A stretch of 64,000 nt of DNA from Austwickia chelonae (lineage in GTDB: Bacteria; Actinomycetota; Actinomycetes; Actinomycetales; Dermatophilaceae): positions 496,001 to 560,000 of the forward strand of contig NZ_CP031447.1 of NCBI RefSeq assembly GCF_003391095.1, read 5' to 3'. The notes beneath the pieces were generated by a model that was not told the origin of the DNA, did not search any database, and saw only the letters and a list, made by a program, of their open reading frames with translations. Of the stretch, positions 51,137 through 59,920 are shown piece after piece (position 1 is the first letter of the stretch; each line of letters opens with the position of its first letter). A program made the position numbers and the translations under genes.

Positions 51137-52429
51137 TCAGTAGTTGAGCAGCGAGTTCGCTTTCTGGACGGCGTTGTCGACGGCTTGTTGTGCCGTGATC
51201 CGTCCGGTCATCGCATCGGCGATCTGCTGGTCCAGGTATTTCTCCATCGGGTTGCTCCACAGCGGAGGAGCCGGGATCTTCGCGTTCGACAGGGATTTCC
51301 AGGCCATGACGGTGGCGTCTTGGTGGGCGCTGCCGTCGGAGCGGGAGAAGATCTCGTCGCTGTTCTTCCCCTTCGATCCGGGGAAGTAGCCTTTGGCCTT
51401 CGTCTTCGTGGTGAAATTGATCTGGTTCTCGTCATTGGTGACGAATTTTGCGAAGGCCAGTGCCGCCTTGGCGTTCTTGGACTTGGCGTTCACCGACAAG
51501 GCTTGGGCCCACAGGGGTGGATTTCCGATCGCCGGGGCGGCCACGATCTTCGGCGAGAGGATCGGGTTGGTCTCGCCGACCTTCTCGATGAAGCTGCCGC
51601 CAGCCGTCGTCCAGGCGACCTGTTCCTTCTTGAACATCTCGGAGTTGCCCTGGTATTCGCTGGTCAGGATGCCTTTCGGCATATATCCGGCTTGGTAGGC
51701 CTTGGTGTATTTTTCGACGACCTCAGCTGCGGCTGGGGTGTTGAAGACGAATTTCTTCTGCTCCTCGTCCATGATCGGAACGCCCGCACCGGCGATATCG
51801 GCGATATTGGGCTTACGGCTCATCATGGTGATTTCGCCGCCGGTCTTCTCGTGCATCTGCGCGGCCTGCGCGATCAGGTCGTCGAGGGTCTTCGGCGGGT
51901 TGGTTTTCGGGTCGAGGCCAGCCTTGGTCATCAACTCGGTGTTGAAGAAGTTCGCGTCGGTTCCCAAATACCAGGGGAGGCCGAAGGTGCCGCTTGGTGA
52001 GCGGTAGGTGTAAGCGCCCAGGCCTGCCTTCTGATATGTCTTCTCGATGTCCGGTATGGACTTTTTGACGTCGAGCAGAGCCCCTGCTTTGGCGGCACTG
52101 TAGGCGATGTCCGGAGGCAGGTTGACGACATCGGGAAGATTGCCCGAGGTGATCTGGCTGGCGACCTTGTCGGAGTATCCTTCGCCGGGCTGGTCGATCC
52201 AGTTGACTTTGACCTTGGGGTTCTTGGTTTCGAAGTCCTTGATGAGGGCGTCGAAATATTCCTTGAAGTTCGATTTGAGTGACCACGACTGGAAGGACAC
52301 CTCACCGCTCAGCTCACCTGAGGTGTCGATGGCTCTGTCCGATTGGCTCTGATCGTTCGACCCAAGGCCACAGCTGGAGACGAGGGCGACGGTGACGGCC
52401 AGTGCGAGGGCGCGGGGGCGCATGCTCAT
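51137..52429 (-). CDS. Sugar ABC transporter binding lipoprotein
   Basis: A 430-residue CUT1 binding protein. The lipobox is ALVSSC with Cys near residue 20. Mature features include GEVSFQSWSLKSNFKEYFDALIKDFE and DQPGEGYSDKVASQITSGNLPDVV. It is first in the operon: binding protein, two permeases, GH38. GGGGAGAAG lies before the ATG; M3 is an alternative. Substrate is inferred from the linked enzymes as a mannose-containing oligosaccharide. Confidence 0.9.
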   Translation of the reverse strand: MSMRPRALALAVTVALVSSCGLGSNDQSQSDRAIDTSGELSGEVSFQSWSLKSNFKEYFDALIKDFETKNPKVKVNWIDQPGEGYSDKVASQITSGNLPDVVNLPPDIAYSAAKAGALLDVKKSIPDIEKTYQKAGLGAYTYRSPSGTFGLPWYLGTDANFFNTELMTKAGLDPKTNPPKTLDDLIAQAAQMHEKTGGEITMMSRKPNIADIAGAGVPIMDEEQKKFVFNTPAAAEVVEKYTKAYQAGYMPKGILTSEYQGNSEMFKKEQVAWTTAGGSFIEKVGETNPILSPKIVAAPAIGNPPLWAQALSVNAKSKNAKAALAFAKFVTNDENQINFTTKTKAKGYFPGSKGKNSDEIFSRSDGSAHQDATVMAWKSLSNAKIPAPPLWSNPMEKYLDQQIADAMTGRITAQQAVDNAVQKANSLLNY

Positions 52430-52494
52430 TCTCGATCTTCTCCCCTATGAGAAGTTCCGGGTTCTCTTCGAGTGAGTTTACGCATTTCCCTGCC

Positions 52495-52512
52495 GGAGGA
52501 GAACCGGTTTAG
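52495..52512. promoter_or_regulatory. LacI-type operator between the ABC operon and lacI-family gene
   Basis: GGAGGAGAACCGGTTTAG contains the palindrome AACCGGTT with the central CG usual for LacI-family sites. It matches the site at 53609-53626 in 15 of 18 bases. Confidence 0.65.
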
Positions 52513-52579
52513 ATTTTTTGACTATGTACTGAGCGGTTATGGCTGTCAAGGGGTTCGGCGCTGTGACACGATTCAGCCC

Positions 52580-53632
52580 ATGGGGAGGGTGACCATCAAC
52601 GACGTTGCTCGACAGGCAGGGGTCTCCAAGAGCTCTGCCTCATTTGCGCTCAACGGTCGGCCGGGGATCTCCGAGGCCACTCGGGCTCGGGTGCTCGAAG
52701 CAGCGGCTGCTCTGGGCTGGCAGCCGCATTCGGCTGCTCGAGCGCTCTCCCACTCCAGGGCGGACATGGTCGGCCTGGTGTTCTCCCGGCCGGCCCGGAC
52801 CCTCGGGGTCGAGCCGTTCTTCGGGCAGATCCTCTCCGGGCTCCAGGAGGGATTGCGGGGACAGTCGATGGGGCTCCAACTGGCTGTGGTCGACGGGCAC
52901 GAGGACGAGATCGAGCTCTATCGGCGATGGTGGGGTGGTCGGCGGGTCGACGGGGTCGTCCTGGTCGACGTCCACGAGCAGGACTCGCGGATATCTGCCG
53001 TGCGCACATTGGGGCTCCCCGCCGTGGTGATCGGTGCAGATGCCGACGAATGTGAAGGTATGGCAGCGATTCCCGCGGATGACGAGGGTGCTATGACCCG
53101 GATCCTCGACTATCTCGCCGCGTTGGGGCATCGCCGCATCGCGCACGTGGCCGGTCTGGCGACATTGCGGCACACCCGCAGGCGGATCGCGGCGGTTGCG
53201 CTGGCACGGGAGCGATTGGACCTGGAGAGCGCGGAATCGTTGTCGACGGACTTCTCCGATGTCCAAGGAGCCGACGCCACCCGGGAGTTGCTCAGTCGAC
53301 ATCACACTCGGCCCACGGCGATCGTCTACGACAGCGACCTGATGGCGGTCTCCGGGATGGGCGTTGCCCATGAAATGGGTTTCAGTGTTCCTCAGGAGCT
53401 CTCGCTGGTGTCCTTCGACGACTCGGTGTTGGCCCGGTCGATCCACCCGGCGATGACGGCTCTGCACCGCGATGTCTTCGCCCTGGGTCGGCTTGCCGCA
53501 CAGGCCTTGCTCCAGGAGATTGCCGAGCCGGGGAAGAGCCTGGTGTTTCCGGCGGAAAGACCCCGGATGGTGGTGCGGAAGAGCACCACTTCTCCGGCCT
53601 CCACAGCAGGAGCTGAACCGGTTTTGCCATGA
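52580..53632 (+). CDS. LacI-family transcriptional regulator
   Basis: A 350-residue regulator. The helix-turn-helix and hinge are at residues ~4-60 (VTINDVARQAGVSKSSASFA, then GWQPHSAARALSHSRADMVG). The effector domain follows a sugar-binding-protein fold, with FDDSVLARSIHPAMTALHRD near the end. The ATG at 52580 gives the normal length; GTG 52589 is possible. It is divergent from the ABC/GH38 operon and upstream of the GH5 gene, so it should control both. Confidence 0.92.
   Translation: MGRVTINDVARQAGVSKSSASFALNGRPGISEATRARVLEAAAALGWQPHSAARALSHSRADMVGLVFSRPARTLGVEPFFGQILSGLQEGLRGQSMGLQLAVVDGHEDEIELYRRWWGGRRVDGVVLVDVHEQDSRISAVRTLGLPAVVIGADADECEGMAAIPADDEGAMTRILDYLAALGHRRIAHVAGLATLRHTRRRIAAVALARERLDLESAESLSTDFSDVQGADATRELLSRHHTRPTAIVYDSDLMAVSGMGVAHEMGFSVPQELSLVSFDDSVLARSIHPAMTALHRDVFALGRLAAQALLQEIAEPGKSLVFPAERPRMVVRKSTTSPASTAGAEPVLP
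53609..53626. promoter_or_regulatory. LacI-type operator upstream of the GH5 gene
   Basis: GGAGCTGAACCGGTTTTG lies at the very end of the regulator gene, 86 bases before the GH5 start, and matches the site at 52495-52512 in 15 of 18 bases. Confidence 0.55.
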
Positions 53633-53711
53633 ATTCTTCGGGACGAGTCCTGAGAACTGCCCTGAAAGCAGTCCGCCGCCCCACCCTTCGAGAAGAGCGT
53701 AGGAGCACACT

Positions 53712-54908
53712 GTGACGATCGCCCACCAGGACAAAGACTCTCACCTCGCTGCCCGCCGACTGAGAGTGGGTGCCAATTACGTGCCGAGTCGGAACTGGTT
53801 CTACAGCTGGCTGGACCTCGACCTGGACGACATCCGCCGTGACTTCGACGATCTGGCCGACGTCGGCCTCGACCACGTCCGCGTCTTCCCCATCTGGCCG
53901 TGGATCCAACCCAACCGGGGGCATCTGCGAGGCCCGGCGATCGAAGACGTCCGCTCGGTGCTCGACGCCGCTCATGAGCGAGGTCTCCAGGTCTGCCTCG
54001 ACCTGCTCCAAGGACATCTGTCGAGTTTCGACTTCCTGCCCTCCTGGGTCTCGACCTGGCACCGCCGCAGCGTGTTCACCGATGCCCAGGTGCGTTCCGG
54101 CCTGGTCTCCTACGTCAGCACGATGTGCCGGACGCTGGGGGAGCATCCGGCTCTCTTCGCGATCACCACGGGAAACGAGGTCAACAACCTCTGGCCGGTC
54201 AACGAGACCACCCCGCAGGACTCCCTGAAATGGGCCGAGGAACTCGTGGATGTGATCCGTTGCGAGGCACCGCAGGTAGCCTCCTTGCACTCGGTCTTCT
54301 CGGACGCCTGGACGGTGTCAGGACATCCCTTCACCCCTGCAGAAGCCGTCGACATCGGCGACTGGACCACCGTGCATTCCTGGATCTTCAACGGCCCCAG
54401 CGCTCTCGCGAGCCATGTCGACGAGAGCTGCTTGAGCTGGGCCGACTATCTCGTCCAACTGGCGGTGGCCGCAACTCCCGAGGTGGCACGCCCGGTGTGG
54501 CTGCAGGAAGTCGGAGCGCCGGGGCCGGATGTCCCCGCGGAGCAGGCTGCTGACTTCGCCCGGGCGGTGCTGACCCGAGTGGTTGACGAACCGCGACTGG
54601 TCGGGGTGACCTGGTGGAGTTCCCACGACATTTCACGTGACCTGGTCGATTTCCCCGAACGGGAATACGATCTCGGGCTGTTCACCGTTGATCATCAGCG
54701 GAAACCGGTCGCCGAGGTGCTGGCCGACTTCGCAGGGCGGGAGCTGCCCATGGTGCCGCGGAAGCAGAAGCTCGACATCGATGTGGACGTGCGGGCTGCG
54801 TTGCGCGGAGACATCGACCGGCGTGACGAGCTGGCAGCAGGGTCACCTTTCCACCGGCAGTGGGTGCAGACACGGGCCACCGGCCCCGTCAGCGTCGAAC
54901 TCGCCTGA
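53712..54908 (+). CDS. GH5-family glycosidase (beta-mannosidase/mannanase-like)
   Basis: A 398-residue (beta/alpha)8 enzyme of the GH5 type. The acid/base Glu is E156 in FAITTGNEVNNLW, and the nucleophile Glu is E266 in PVWLQEVGAPG. No signal peptide, so it is cytoplasmic. The GTG at 53712 has AGGAG a few bases upstream. With GH38, ABC importer and LacI regulator it resembles N-glycan-core loci of bifidobacteria, where a GH5_18 enzyme cleaves Man-beta-1,4-GlcNAc; subfamily assignment here is an inference. Confidence 0.85.
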   Translation: MTIAHQDKDSHLAARRLRVGANYVPSRNWFYSWLDLDLDDIRRDFDDLADVGLDHVRVFPIWPWIQPNRGHLRGPAIEDVRSVLDAAHERGLQVCLDLLQGHLSSFDFLPSWVSTWHRRSVFTDAQVRSGLVSYVSTMCRTLGEHPALFAITTGNEVNNLWPVNETTPQDSLKWAEELVDVIRCEAPQVASLHSVFSDAWTVSGHPFTPAEAVDIGDWTTVHSWIFNGPSALASHVDESCLSWADYLVQLAVAATPEVARPVWLQEVGAPGPDVPAEQAADFARAVLTRVVDEPRLVGVTWWSSHDISRDLVDFPEREYDLGLFTVDHQRKPVAEVLADFAGRELPMVPRKQKLDIDVDVRAALRGDIDRRDELAAGSPFHRQWVQTRATGPVSVELA

Positions 54909-55046
54909 CCCCGCTGAACCTGACCACTCCTATCAGCTTGGGATGCTAGCTATCGGAGCGGAATTACGTCATCGTTGCCGTAAAGGGCCAGCGAATGGCA
55001 GTAACGCCCAGGTCCCATGTCGAGCACTCCTCGAAAGGTCGTCTGC
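54909..55046. other. Leader region of the NlpC/P60 gene
   Basis: About 140 bases with modest hairpins (TTACG/CGTAA at 54964-54983; GGGC/GCCC just after). I considered a c-di-AMP riboswitch but could not find its core motifs. Confidence 0.3.
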
Positions 55047-56258
55047 GTGACCTCTCCGGAACACCGAGTCCACGATTTCTCCGACTCCATCCCTCGCAGC
55101 CCCGGACATCGGCTGCGTCGCACCCTCTCCTACGCCCTAGCCCTCGCCTGCGGGGCAACGATCGCCCTCGTCCCCCATGCCCACGCCGCACCCGACGACC
55201 GCGCCACAGGCCGAACCGGAACAGCCGAAGCCGGCCAGAAGGTCACCGAGATCAATGCGGCCCTCGATGCCGCAGACAGACGTCTCGACGAACTGACCAC
55301 CAAGGCCGGAGTCGCCGCTGAACGGGCCAATGCGGCACGCGTCGAACTCCAGAAACTCGCCACCGAGGTGGAAAAGGCACAAGAAGCCGAGGAAAGCGCT
55401 CGCGCTGAAGCCCAGAAAGCCCATCAGGACGTCGACGGTCTGGCAGCCAGGCTGTGGATGTCAGGCGGCTCCCTCGACGGCCTCGAAGTACTTCTCGACA
55501 GCAAGGGCAGCACCAAGGTCGCCGACCGGGCAGCCGGACTGGACCTGCTGACCTCCTACCGCGGGTCGGTCCTCAGCGACGCCAAAAAAGCTTCCGACCG
55601 GGCTTCCGCGGCACATCGGCAAGCTGCAGCGGCAAAGGTCAAGCAGGAAGCCGCCGCCGCTCGTGCGGCCGCCTCGGCCACGGCGGCGGAGAACGAACTG
55701 AAATCGGCCAAGGCCGCGCGCGACGAGATCGTCGCCCGGCAGACGAAACTCCTCGCCGAACTGGCTGCAGCGCAGAACAGCACGGTCGAAGCAGAGACCC
55801 AACGCCGGCTCGTCATGCAGCAGAGCGCCAGCCGGGCGGCGATCGAACAGGCCATCCGTCAGGCCAGCGGAGCCAACGGCCCGATCCCGGCGTCCCACCG
55901 AGGCGCCGCCGCCGCGCTGACCTACGCCTCACGTCAACTCGGCAAGACCTACGTCTGGGGTGGCGAAGGACCCCACGGATACGACTGCTCCGGCCTGACC
56001 AAGATGGCCTGGGCGCAAGCCGGGGTGCGGCTGACCCACCAGACGAACTACCAATGGGCAGAGACCGCACGGGTTCCGTTGAACCGAGCCCAGCCCGGTG
56101 ACCTGATCTTCTACGGGAAGATCGGCGGTGACATCCACCACGTCGGCCTCTACCTGGGCGGCGGCCGGATGATCCACGCACCGACCTTCGGCGAACCGGT
56201 GAAGGTCTCGTCCATCTACTGGGGAGACCTCATCCCCTTCGCCGGTCGGGTGCGCTGA
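55047..56258 (+). CDS. Secreted NlpC/P60 peptidoglycan hydrolase with coiled coil
   Basis: A 403-residue exported protein. The signal peptide RRTLSYALALACGATIALVPHAHA ends at about residue 47. A long Ala/Glu/Lys/Arg coiled coil covers ~65-280. The NlpC/P60 domain fills the last ~120 residues, with the catalytic Cys C314 in GYDCSGLTKMAW and His in DIHHVGLYLGGGRMIHAP. This is the RipA/Cwp-like layout of D,L-endopeptidases acting in cell separation. GTG 55047 is preceded by AAAGG; ATG 55017 is an alternative. Confidence 0.9.
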   Translation: MTSPEHRVHDFSDSIPRSPGHRLRRTLSYALALACGATIALVPHAHAAPDDRATGRTGTAEAGQKVTEINAALDAADRRLDELTTKAGVAAERANAARVELQKLATEVEKAQEAEESARAEAQKAHQDVDGLAARLWMSGGSLDGLEVLLDSKGSTKVADRAAGLDLLTSYRGSVLSDAKKASDRASAAHRQAAAAKVKQEAAAARAAASATAAENELKSAKAARDEIVARQTKLLAELAAAQNSTVEAETQRRLVMQQSASRAAIEQAIRQASGANGPIPASHRGAAAALTYASRQLGKTYVWGGEGPHGYDCSGLTKMAWAQAGVRLTHQTNYQWAETARVPLNRAQPGDLIFYGKIGGDIHHVGLYLGGGRMIHAPTFGEPVKVSSIYWGDLIPFAGRVR

Positions 56259-56269
56259 ACTCAGGAACA

Positions 56270-56327
56270 GACACCGACACGTGGGTGGGGCGGCCGGTAC
56301 CGGCCGCCCCACCCACGTGTCGGTGTC
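56270..56327. terminator. Loop-less perfect 58-base palindrome, bidirectional terminator
   Basis: Each 29-base half is the exact reverse complement of the other, centred on GGTACC at 56296-56301. It lies between the convergent NlpC/P60 and ppa genes. Confidence 0.85.
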
Positions 56328-56355
56328 GGCCCCCGCTGCGCGGCGTCGTCCGACG

Positions 56356-56946
56356 TCAGTGACAGCGCGGGTGCGGAAGCGGCCACCGGTGCGTGGTGAC
56401 CCCGTGCTCCTGGGCACGGTCGATGGCCTCACGGATGATCCGCTCCGCGGTCAGCCGGTCCGCCCAGTGCGCGCCCTCCACGGACTTCCCGGGCTCCAGG
56501 TCCTTGTACGTCTCGAAGAAGTGCTGGATCTCCAGACGGTCGAACTCGCTGACGTCCTCCAGACCCTGGATATGCCCGACCCGAGGGTCCTTCGCCGGGA
56601 CGCACAGGATCTTGTCGTCGCCACCGGACTCGTCACGCATGTGGAACATGCCGATGGCCCGGCAGTTGATCACCACACCGGGGAAGGTGGGCGAGTCCAA
56701 CAGGACCAGGGCATCCAACGGGTCACCGTCCTCACCGAGGGTGTCCTCGATGTAGCCGTAGTCGCTGGGGTACTGGGTCGAGGTGAAGAGCATCCGGTCC
56801 AAGCGGATACGCCCTGTCTCATGGTCGATCTCGTACTTGTTCCGCTGTCCCTTGGGAATTTCGACGGTCACGTCGAAGAACATCGGCGGTGTGGACACCC
56901 GAGCCTCCCCCGAGTCGCCGGGGGTGAGCTCGATGTTGCTCGTCAT
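56356..56946 (-). CDS. ppa: Inorganic pyrophosphatase
   Basis: A 196-residue family I enzyme that hydrolyses pyrophosphate. [34 protein letters not shown] (the Mg-binding Asp cluster) and [14 protein letters not shown] are conserved. The start at 56946 is set by GGAGG 8 bases upstream; it adds about 21 residues before the usual [10 protein letters not shown] start. It is divergent from dacB, an order also found in mycobacteria. Confidence 0.93.
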   Translation of the reverse strand: MTSNIELTPGDSGEARVSTPPMFFDVTVEIPKGQRNKYEIDHETGRIRLDRMLFTSTQYPSDYGYIEDTLGEDGDPLDALVLLDSPTFPGVVINCRAIGMFHMRDESGGDDKILCVPAKDPRVGHIQGLEDVSEFDRLEIQHFFETYKDLEPGKSVEGAHWADRLTAERIIREAIDRAQEHGVTTHRWPLPHPRCH

Positions 56947-57224
56947 ACGGTTGGCCTCCTGCAGTGGCGGATGTCGCACGCTCGCGGGCAGCGGCGTCGC
57001 TGTTATAGGCCAGTCTCTCGCATCTGAGGTGGCGGTGGGAGCAGGAGTGTCCGGTGAGCCTGCAGGGGTGTTCCCGCCAAGCACCGCCGGACCCCTGGGT
57101 ATTGTCGAGACCGAGGCCTGCGCTTCAGGCTTGTCCGGGGGCGTGGACCGTGCAGGAGCAGACCGGCCCGTGCCCTTCCCCGGACGGATGAGATTTCTCC
57201 CATGGAGAGGGGAACCCGGCGACT

Positions 57225-58658
57225 ATGCGGAAGATTCCTGTGATCGCCGCAGGCATCACTTTGACGCTCTGCACCTACGTCTGCCTGGACGCGGCAGACA
57301 TCGTCCCTGGCGTCTTCACCACCGAAGCCTCCGTCACCGTCCTGGACGGGGCACCGGCCCCCCAGCATTCGGGCGCAGAGCAGAGCGGCGGAAAACGGTG
57401 GAAGACCGCTGACCGGGCTTCCGCACTCCCGACCCTCGACCGGAATGCGCCTCTGCCGACTCCGGAGACCCTGGCCAAGATCATGGCCCCGCTGACCGTC
57501 GATCGTGCTCTCGGCTCGGAGACCAGCGCTGTCGTGCTGGACGGAATCACCGGGAAAGTCCTCTACGACGTCGGCGGGAGGACTCCCCGCACCCCGGCCT
57601 CCGTCACGAAACTTCTCTCCGCTGCCGCCATCGGATCAGCGGTCTCCCTCAACCAGACCCTGGAGACCAAGGTCGTCCGAGGTGTCAGGCCACAAGAGAT
57701 CGTGCTCGTCGCCGGCGGCGACACTCTCCTCGCCTCGGAGAACGGCAACCCCGCATCCGTTCTCGGCTACGCAGGGTTGGGTGAACTCGCCCAGCAAGTC
57801 GCCGACCGGCTCAAAGCGGCCAAGGTCCCCGGCCCGGTGCAACTCACCCTGGACGACGGACGTTACCGAGGTCCGGCCGTCGACCCGGCCTGGGATCCTC
57901 AGGACATCGTCCAAGGCTATGTCGGGCCGGTCACTCCGCTGGGGATGGCCGTGGACCTGCCCGCCGAAGGCAGGCCGGCACCGGCCGACCCGTCGATGAA
58001 CGCTGCTGCTGCCTTCCGCGCCGCCCTGACCAGACGAGGCATCGCCGTGGCAGAACCGGTGACCAGAGGAGCAGCACCCGGCGACGCCCAGACCCTCGGC
58101 AGCGTCCGCTCGGCCTCCCTCGGAGACCAGCTCGGCTACGCGCTGGCCGCGTCGGACAACATGTTGACCGCTGCCCTGACCAGGATCGCCGCCGTCCAGA
58201 CCGGCAACGACCCAGCCTTTCCGTCAGTGGCCTCCTGGGTGACCGGACGGATCGCAGCGCTGAACGTACCGGTCGACGGGATGAAGATCGTCGACGCCTC
58301 AGGACTGGCCCCGGGCACCACGGTCACCGCGCAGACCGTCGCAGCAGTCCTCCACCACGCGGCAAGCGAGAAAGAACCTCGGATCTCCCAAGCATTCTCC
58401 GGGCTCCCGGTCGGCGGCCTGACCGGCACCCTCGCCACCCGTTACCTCGACGGTCCTCAACGCGCAGGGGCAGGGATGGTCCGCGCGAAGACCGGCACAC
58501 TCACCGGCGTTTCCTCCCTCGCCGGGAATGTCGTCGACCAGGACGGCCGCCTCCTGGTTTTCGCGATCATCGCCGACCGGCTACCGGCCGGGGTCCACGT
58601 CGCCCGGCCTGCACTGGATCGTTTCGCAGCCGCGCTCGCCGCCTGCGGCTGCCGCTGA
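57225..58658 (+). CDS. dacB: D-alanyl-D-alanine carboxypeptidase/endopeptidase (PBP4, S13)
   Basis: A 477-residue penicillin-binding protein with an N-terminal membrane/signal segment. Active-site motifs are S126-x-x-K129 (PASVTKLLS), S310-D-N (ASDNML) and K422-T-G (RAKTGTLTG). The layout fits family S13, which trims peptidoglycan peptides in the wall. It is the first of a row of co-directional genes. Confidence 0.93.
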   Translation: MRKIPVIAAGITLTLCTYVCLDAADIVPGVFTTEASVTVLDGAPAPQHSGAEQSGGKRWKTADRASALPTLDRNAPLPTPETLAKIMAPLTVDRALGSETSAVVLDGITGKVLYDVGGRTPRTPASVTKLLSAAAIGSAVSLNQTLETKVVRGVRPQEIVLVAGGDTLLASENGNPASVLGYAGLGELAQQVADRLKAAKVPGPVQLTLDDGRYRGPAVDPAWDPQDIVQGYVGPVTPLGMAVDLPAEGRPAPADPSMNAAAAFRAALTRRGIAVAEPVTRGAAPGDAQTLGSVRSASLGDQLGYALAASDNMLTAALTRIAAVQTGNDPAFPSVASWVTGRIAALNVPVDGMKIVDASGLAPGTTVTAQTVAAVLHHAASEKEPRISQAFSGLPVGGLTGTLATRYLDGPQRAGAGMVRAKTGTLTGVSSLAGNVVDQDGRLLVFAIIADRLPAGVHVARPALDRFAAALAACGCR

Positions 58659-58732
58659 ACCGGCGCGGGCGCCCCTGCGCATCCGCGGCCCGGGAGTGTG
58701 CTTTCCACGACCATCCGGGGGAGGATGCCCCC

Positions 58733-59881
58733 ATGGGTGAACAGCGAGCAGGCCAGTACGGCAGCGGCGGCCCCGGCAACGCCCAGAGCCCCGACGACTC
58801 GACGGGGCACCCGGAGCCTGCCGCAGAGCCCCTGCGACTGATCAACTGGGAGCTCGCCCTGAAAGGAATCCGGAGGATCACCCCGGCCGGCCCCGTGATC
58901 GATCGGGCACAAGCGGACGAGGTGGTCGCCGACCTGCACTCAGCTTCCCAGCGCGCCTACGATCCCGTAGCTCGGACCTCGGGGCTGCACGCGCCCACCG
59001 GCCCCGAAACAGCACTGGTCGTGGACCGACCCACCTGGGCCCGGATCAACATCGACTCCTTCGCCGCATTGATCGACCCGGTGGTCGACGCAGCCGTCCG
59101 CAGCGCCGGGCGCCCAGAACCAGGCCTGCTTGCCAGGCATCTTGCCGGGGCCACCACCGCGGGCGAACTCACCGTCCTGATGAGCTTCCTGGCCACCAAG
59201 ATCCTCGGTCAGTACGACCTGGCCTACAGCTCCACGAATGCGCCCCGCCTCTTGCTGGTCGCGCCCAATATCGTCCAGGTCGAACGAGAACTCGACCTGG
59301 ACCCGCACGATTTCCGGCTCTGGGTATGCCTGCACGAAGAGACCCACCGGGTGCAGTTCACCGCGGTTCCTTGGCTGCGTGAGCACATGATCGGACAGAC
59401 CCGCCGCATCGCGGCAGACCTGATGCCGCGCAGCGACCAGGTGCTCCACCGGCTGACCCTGGTGGCCAAGAACGCAGGCGCCGCACTGCGCCCTGGCGGA
59501 GCCGGTCTGGCCGAACTGTTCCTCGACGAGGGACAACGCGCCGATATCGCCAGGCTCAGCGCCGTCATGGCCCTGCTGGAAGGCCACGCCGATGTCGTGA
59601 TGGACGAGGTCGGACCCCACGTGGTCCCCACCGTCGACCTGATCCGCCGACGCTTCGAGTCCCGCCGTCACGAGGTCACCGGCCTGGCCGCACTCTTCCG
59701 GCGAGCGCTCGGCCTGGAGGCCAAGATGGCGCAGTACCGGGACGGGGCAGCCTTCGTCCGGGAGGTCACCGCCGCCGTCGGGCTCGATGGTTTCAACGCG
59801 GTCTGGGATTCACCGCAGACCTTGCCGGACGCTCAGGAAATTCAGGACCCCGCAGCATGGATCGCCCGTGTCCACGGCTGA
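58733..59881 (+). CDS. DUF2342 zinc metalloprotease-like protein (F420-biosynthesis-associated family)
   Basis: A 382-residue protein. HEETH at about residues 201-205 is the zinc motif, with EGHADVVMDEVG about 80 residues later giving the third ligand. The family (DUF2342/TIGR03624) is conserved in actinobacteria between dacB and tilS, and is named from co-occurrence with F420 genes, not from a known reaction. The ATG has GGGGGAGG upstream. Confidence 0.9.
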   Translation: MGEQRAGQYGSGGPGNAQSPDDSTGHPEPAAEPLRLINWELALKGIRRITPAGPVIDRAQADEVVADLHSASQRAYDPVARTSGLHAPTGPETALVVDRPTWARINIDSFAALIDPVVDAAVRSAGRPEPGLLARHLAGATTAGELTVLMSFLATKILGQYDLAYSSTNAPRLLLVAPNIVQVERELDLDPHDFRLWVCLHEETHRVQFTAVPWLREHMIGQTRRIAADLMPRSDQVLHRLTLVAKNAGAALRPGGAGLAELFLDEGQRADIARLSAVMALLEGHADVVMDEVGPHVVPTVDLIRRRFESRRHEVTGLAALFRRALGLEAKMAQYRDGAAFVREVTAAVGLDGFNAVWDSPQTLPDAQEIQDPAAWIARVHG

Positions 59882-59920
59882 CCGGGAAGCACACCTGAGC
59901 CGCGGAGGGACGAACACCCG

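Noticed and set aside
54909-55046. Possible c-di-AMP riboswitch before the NlpC/P60 gene
   Set aside because: This position often carries one in actinobacteria, but the conserved core motifs could not be found.
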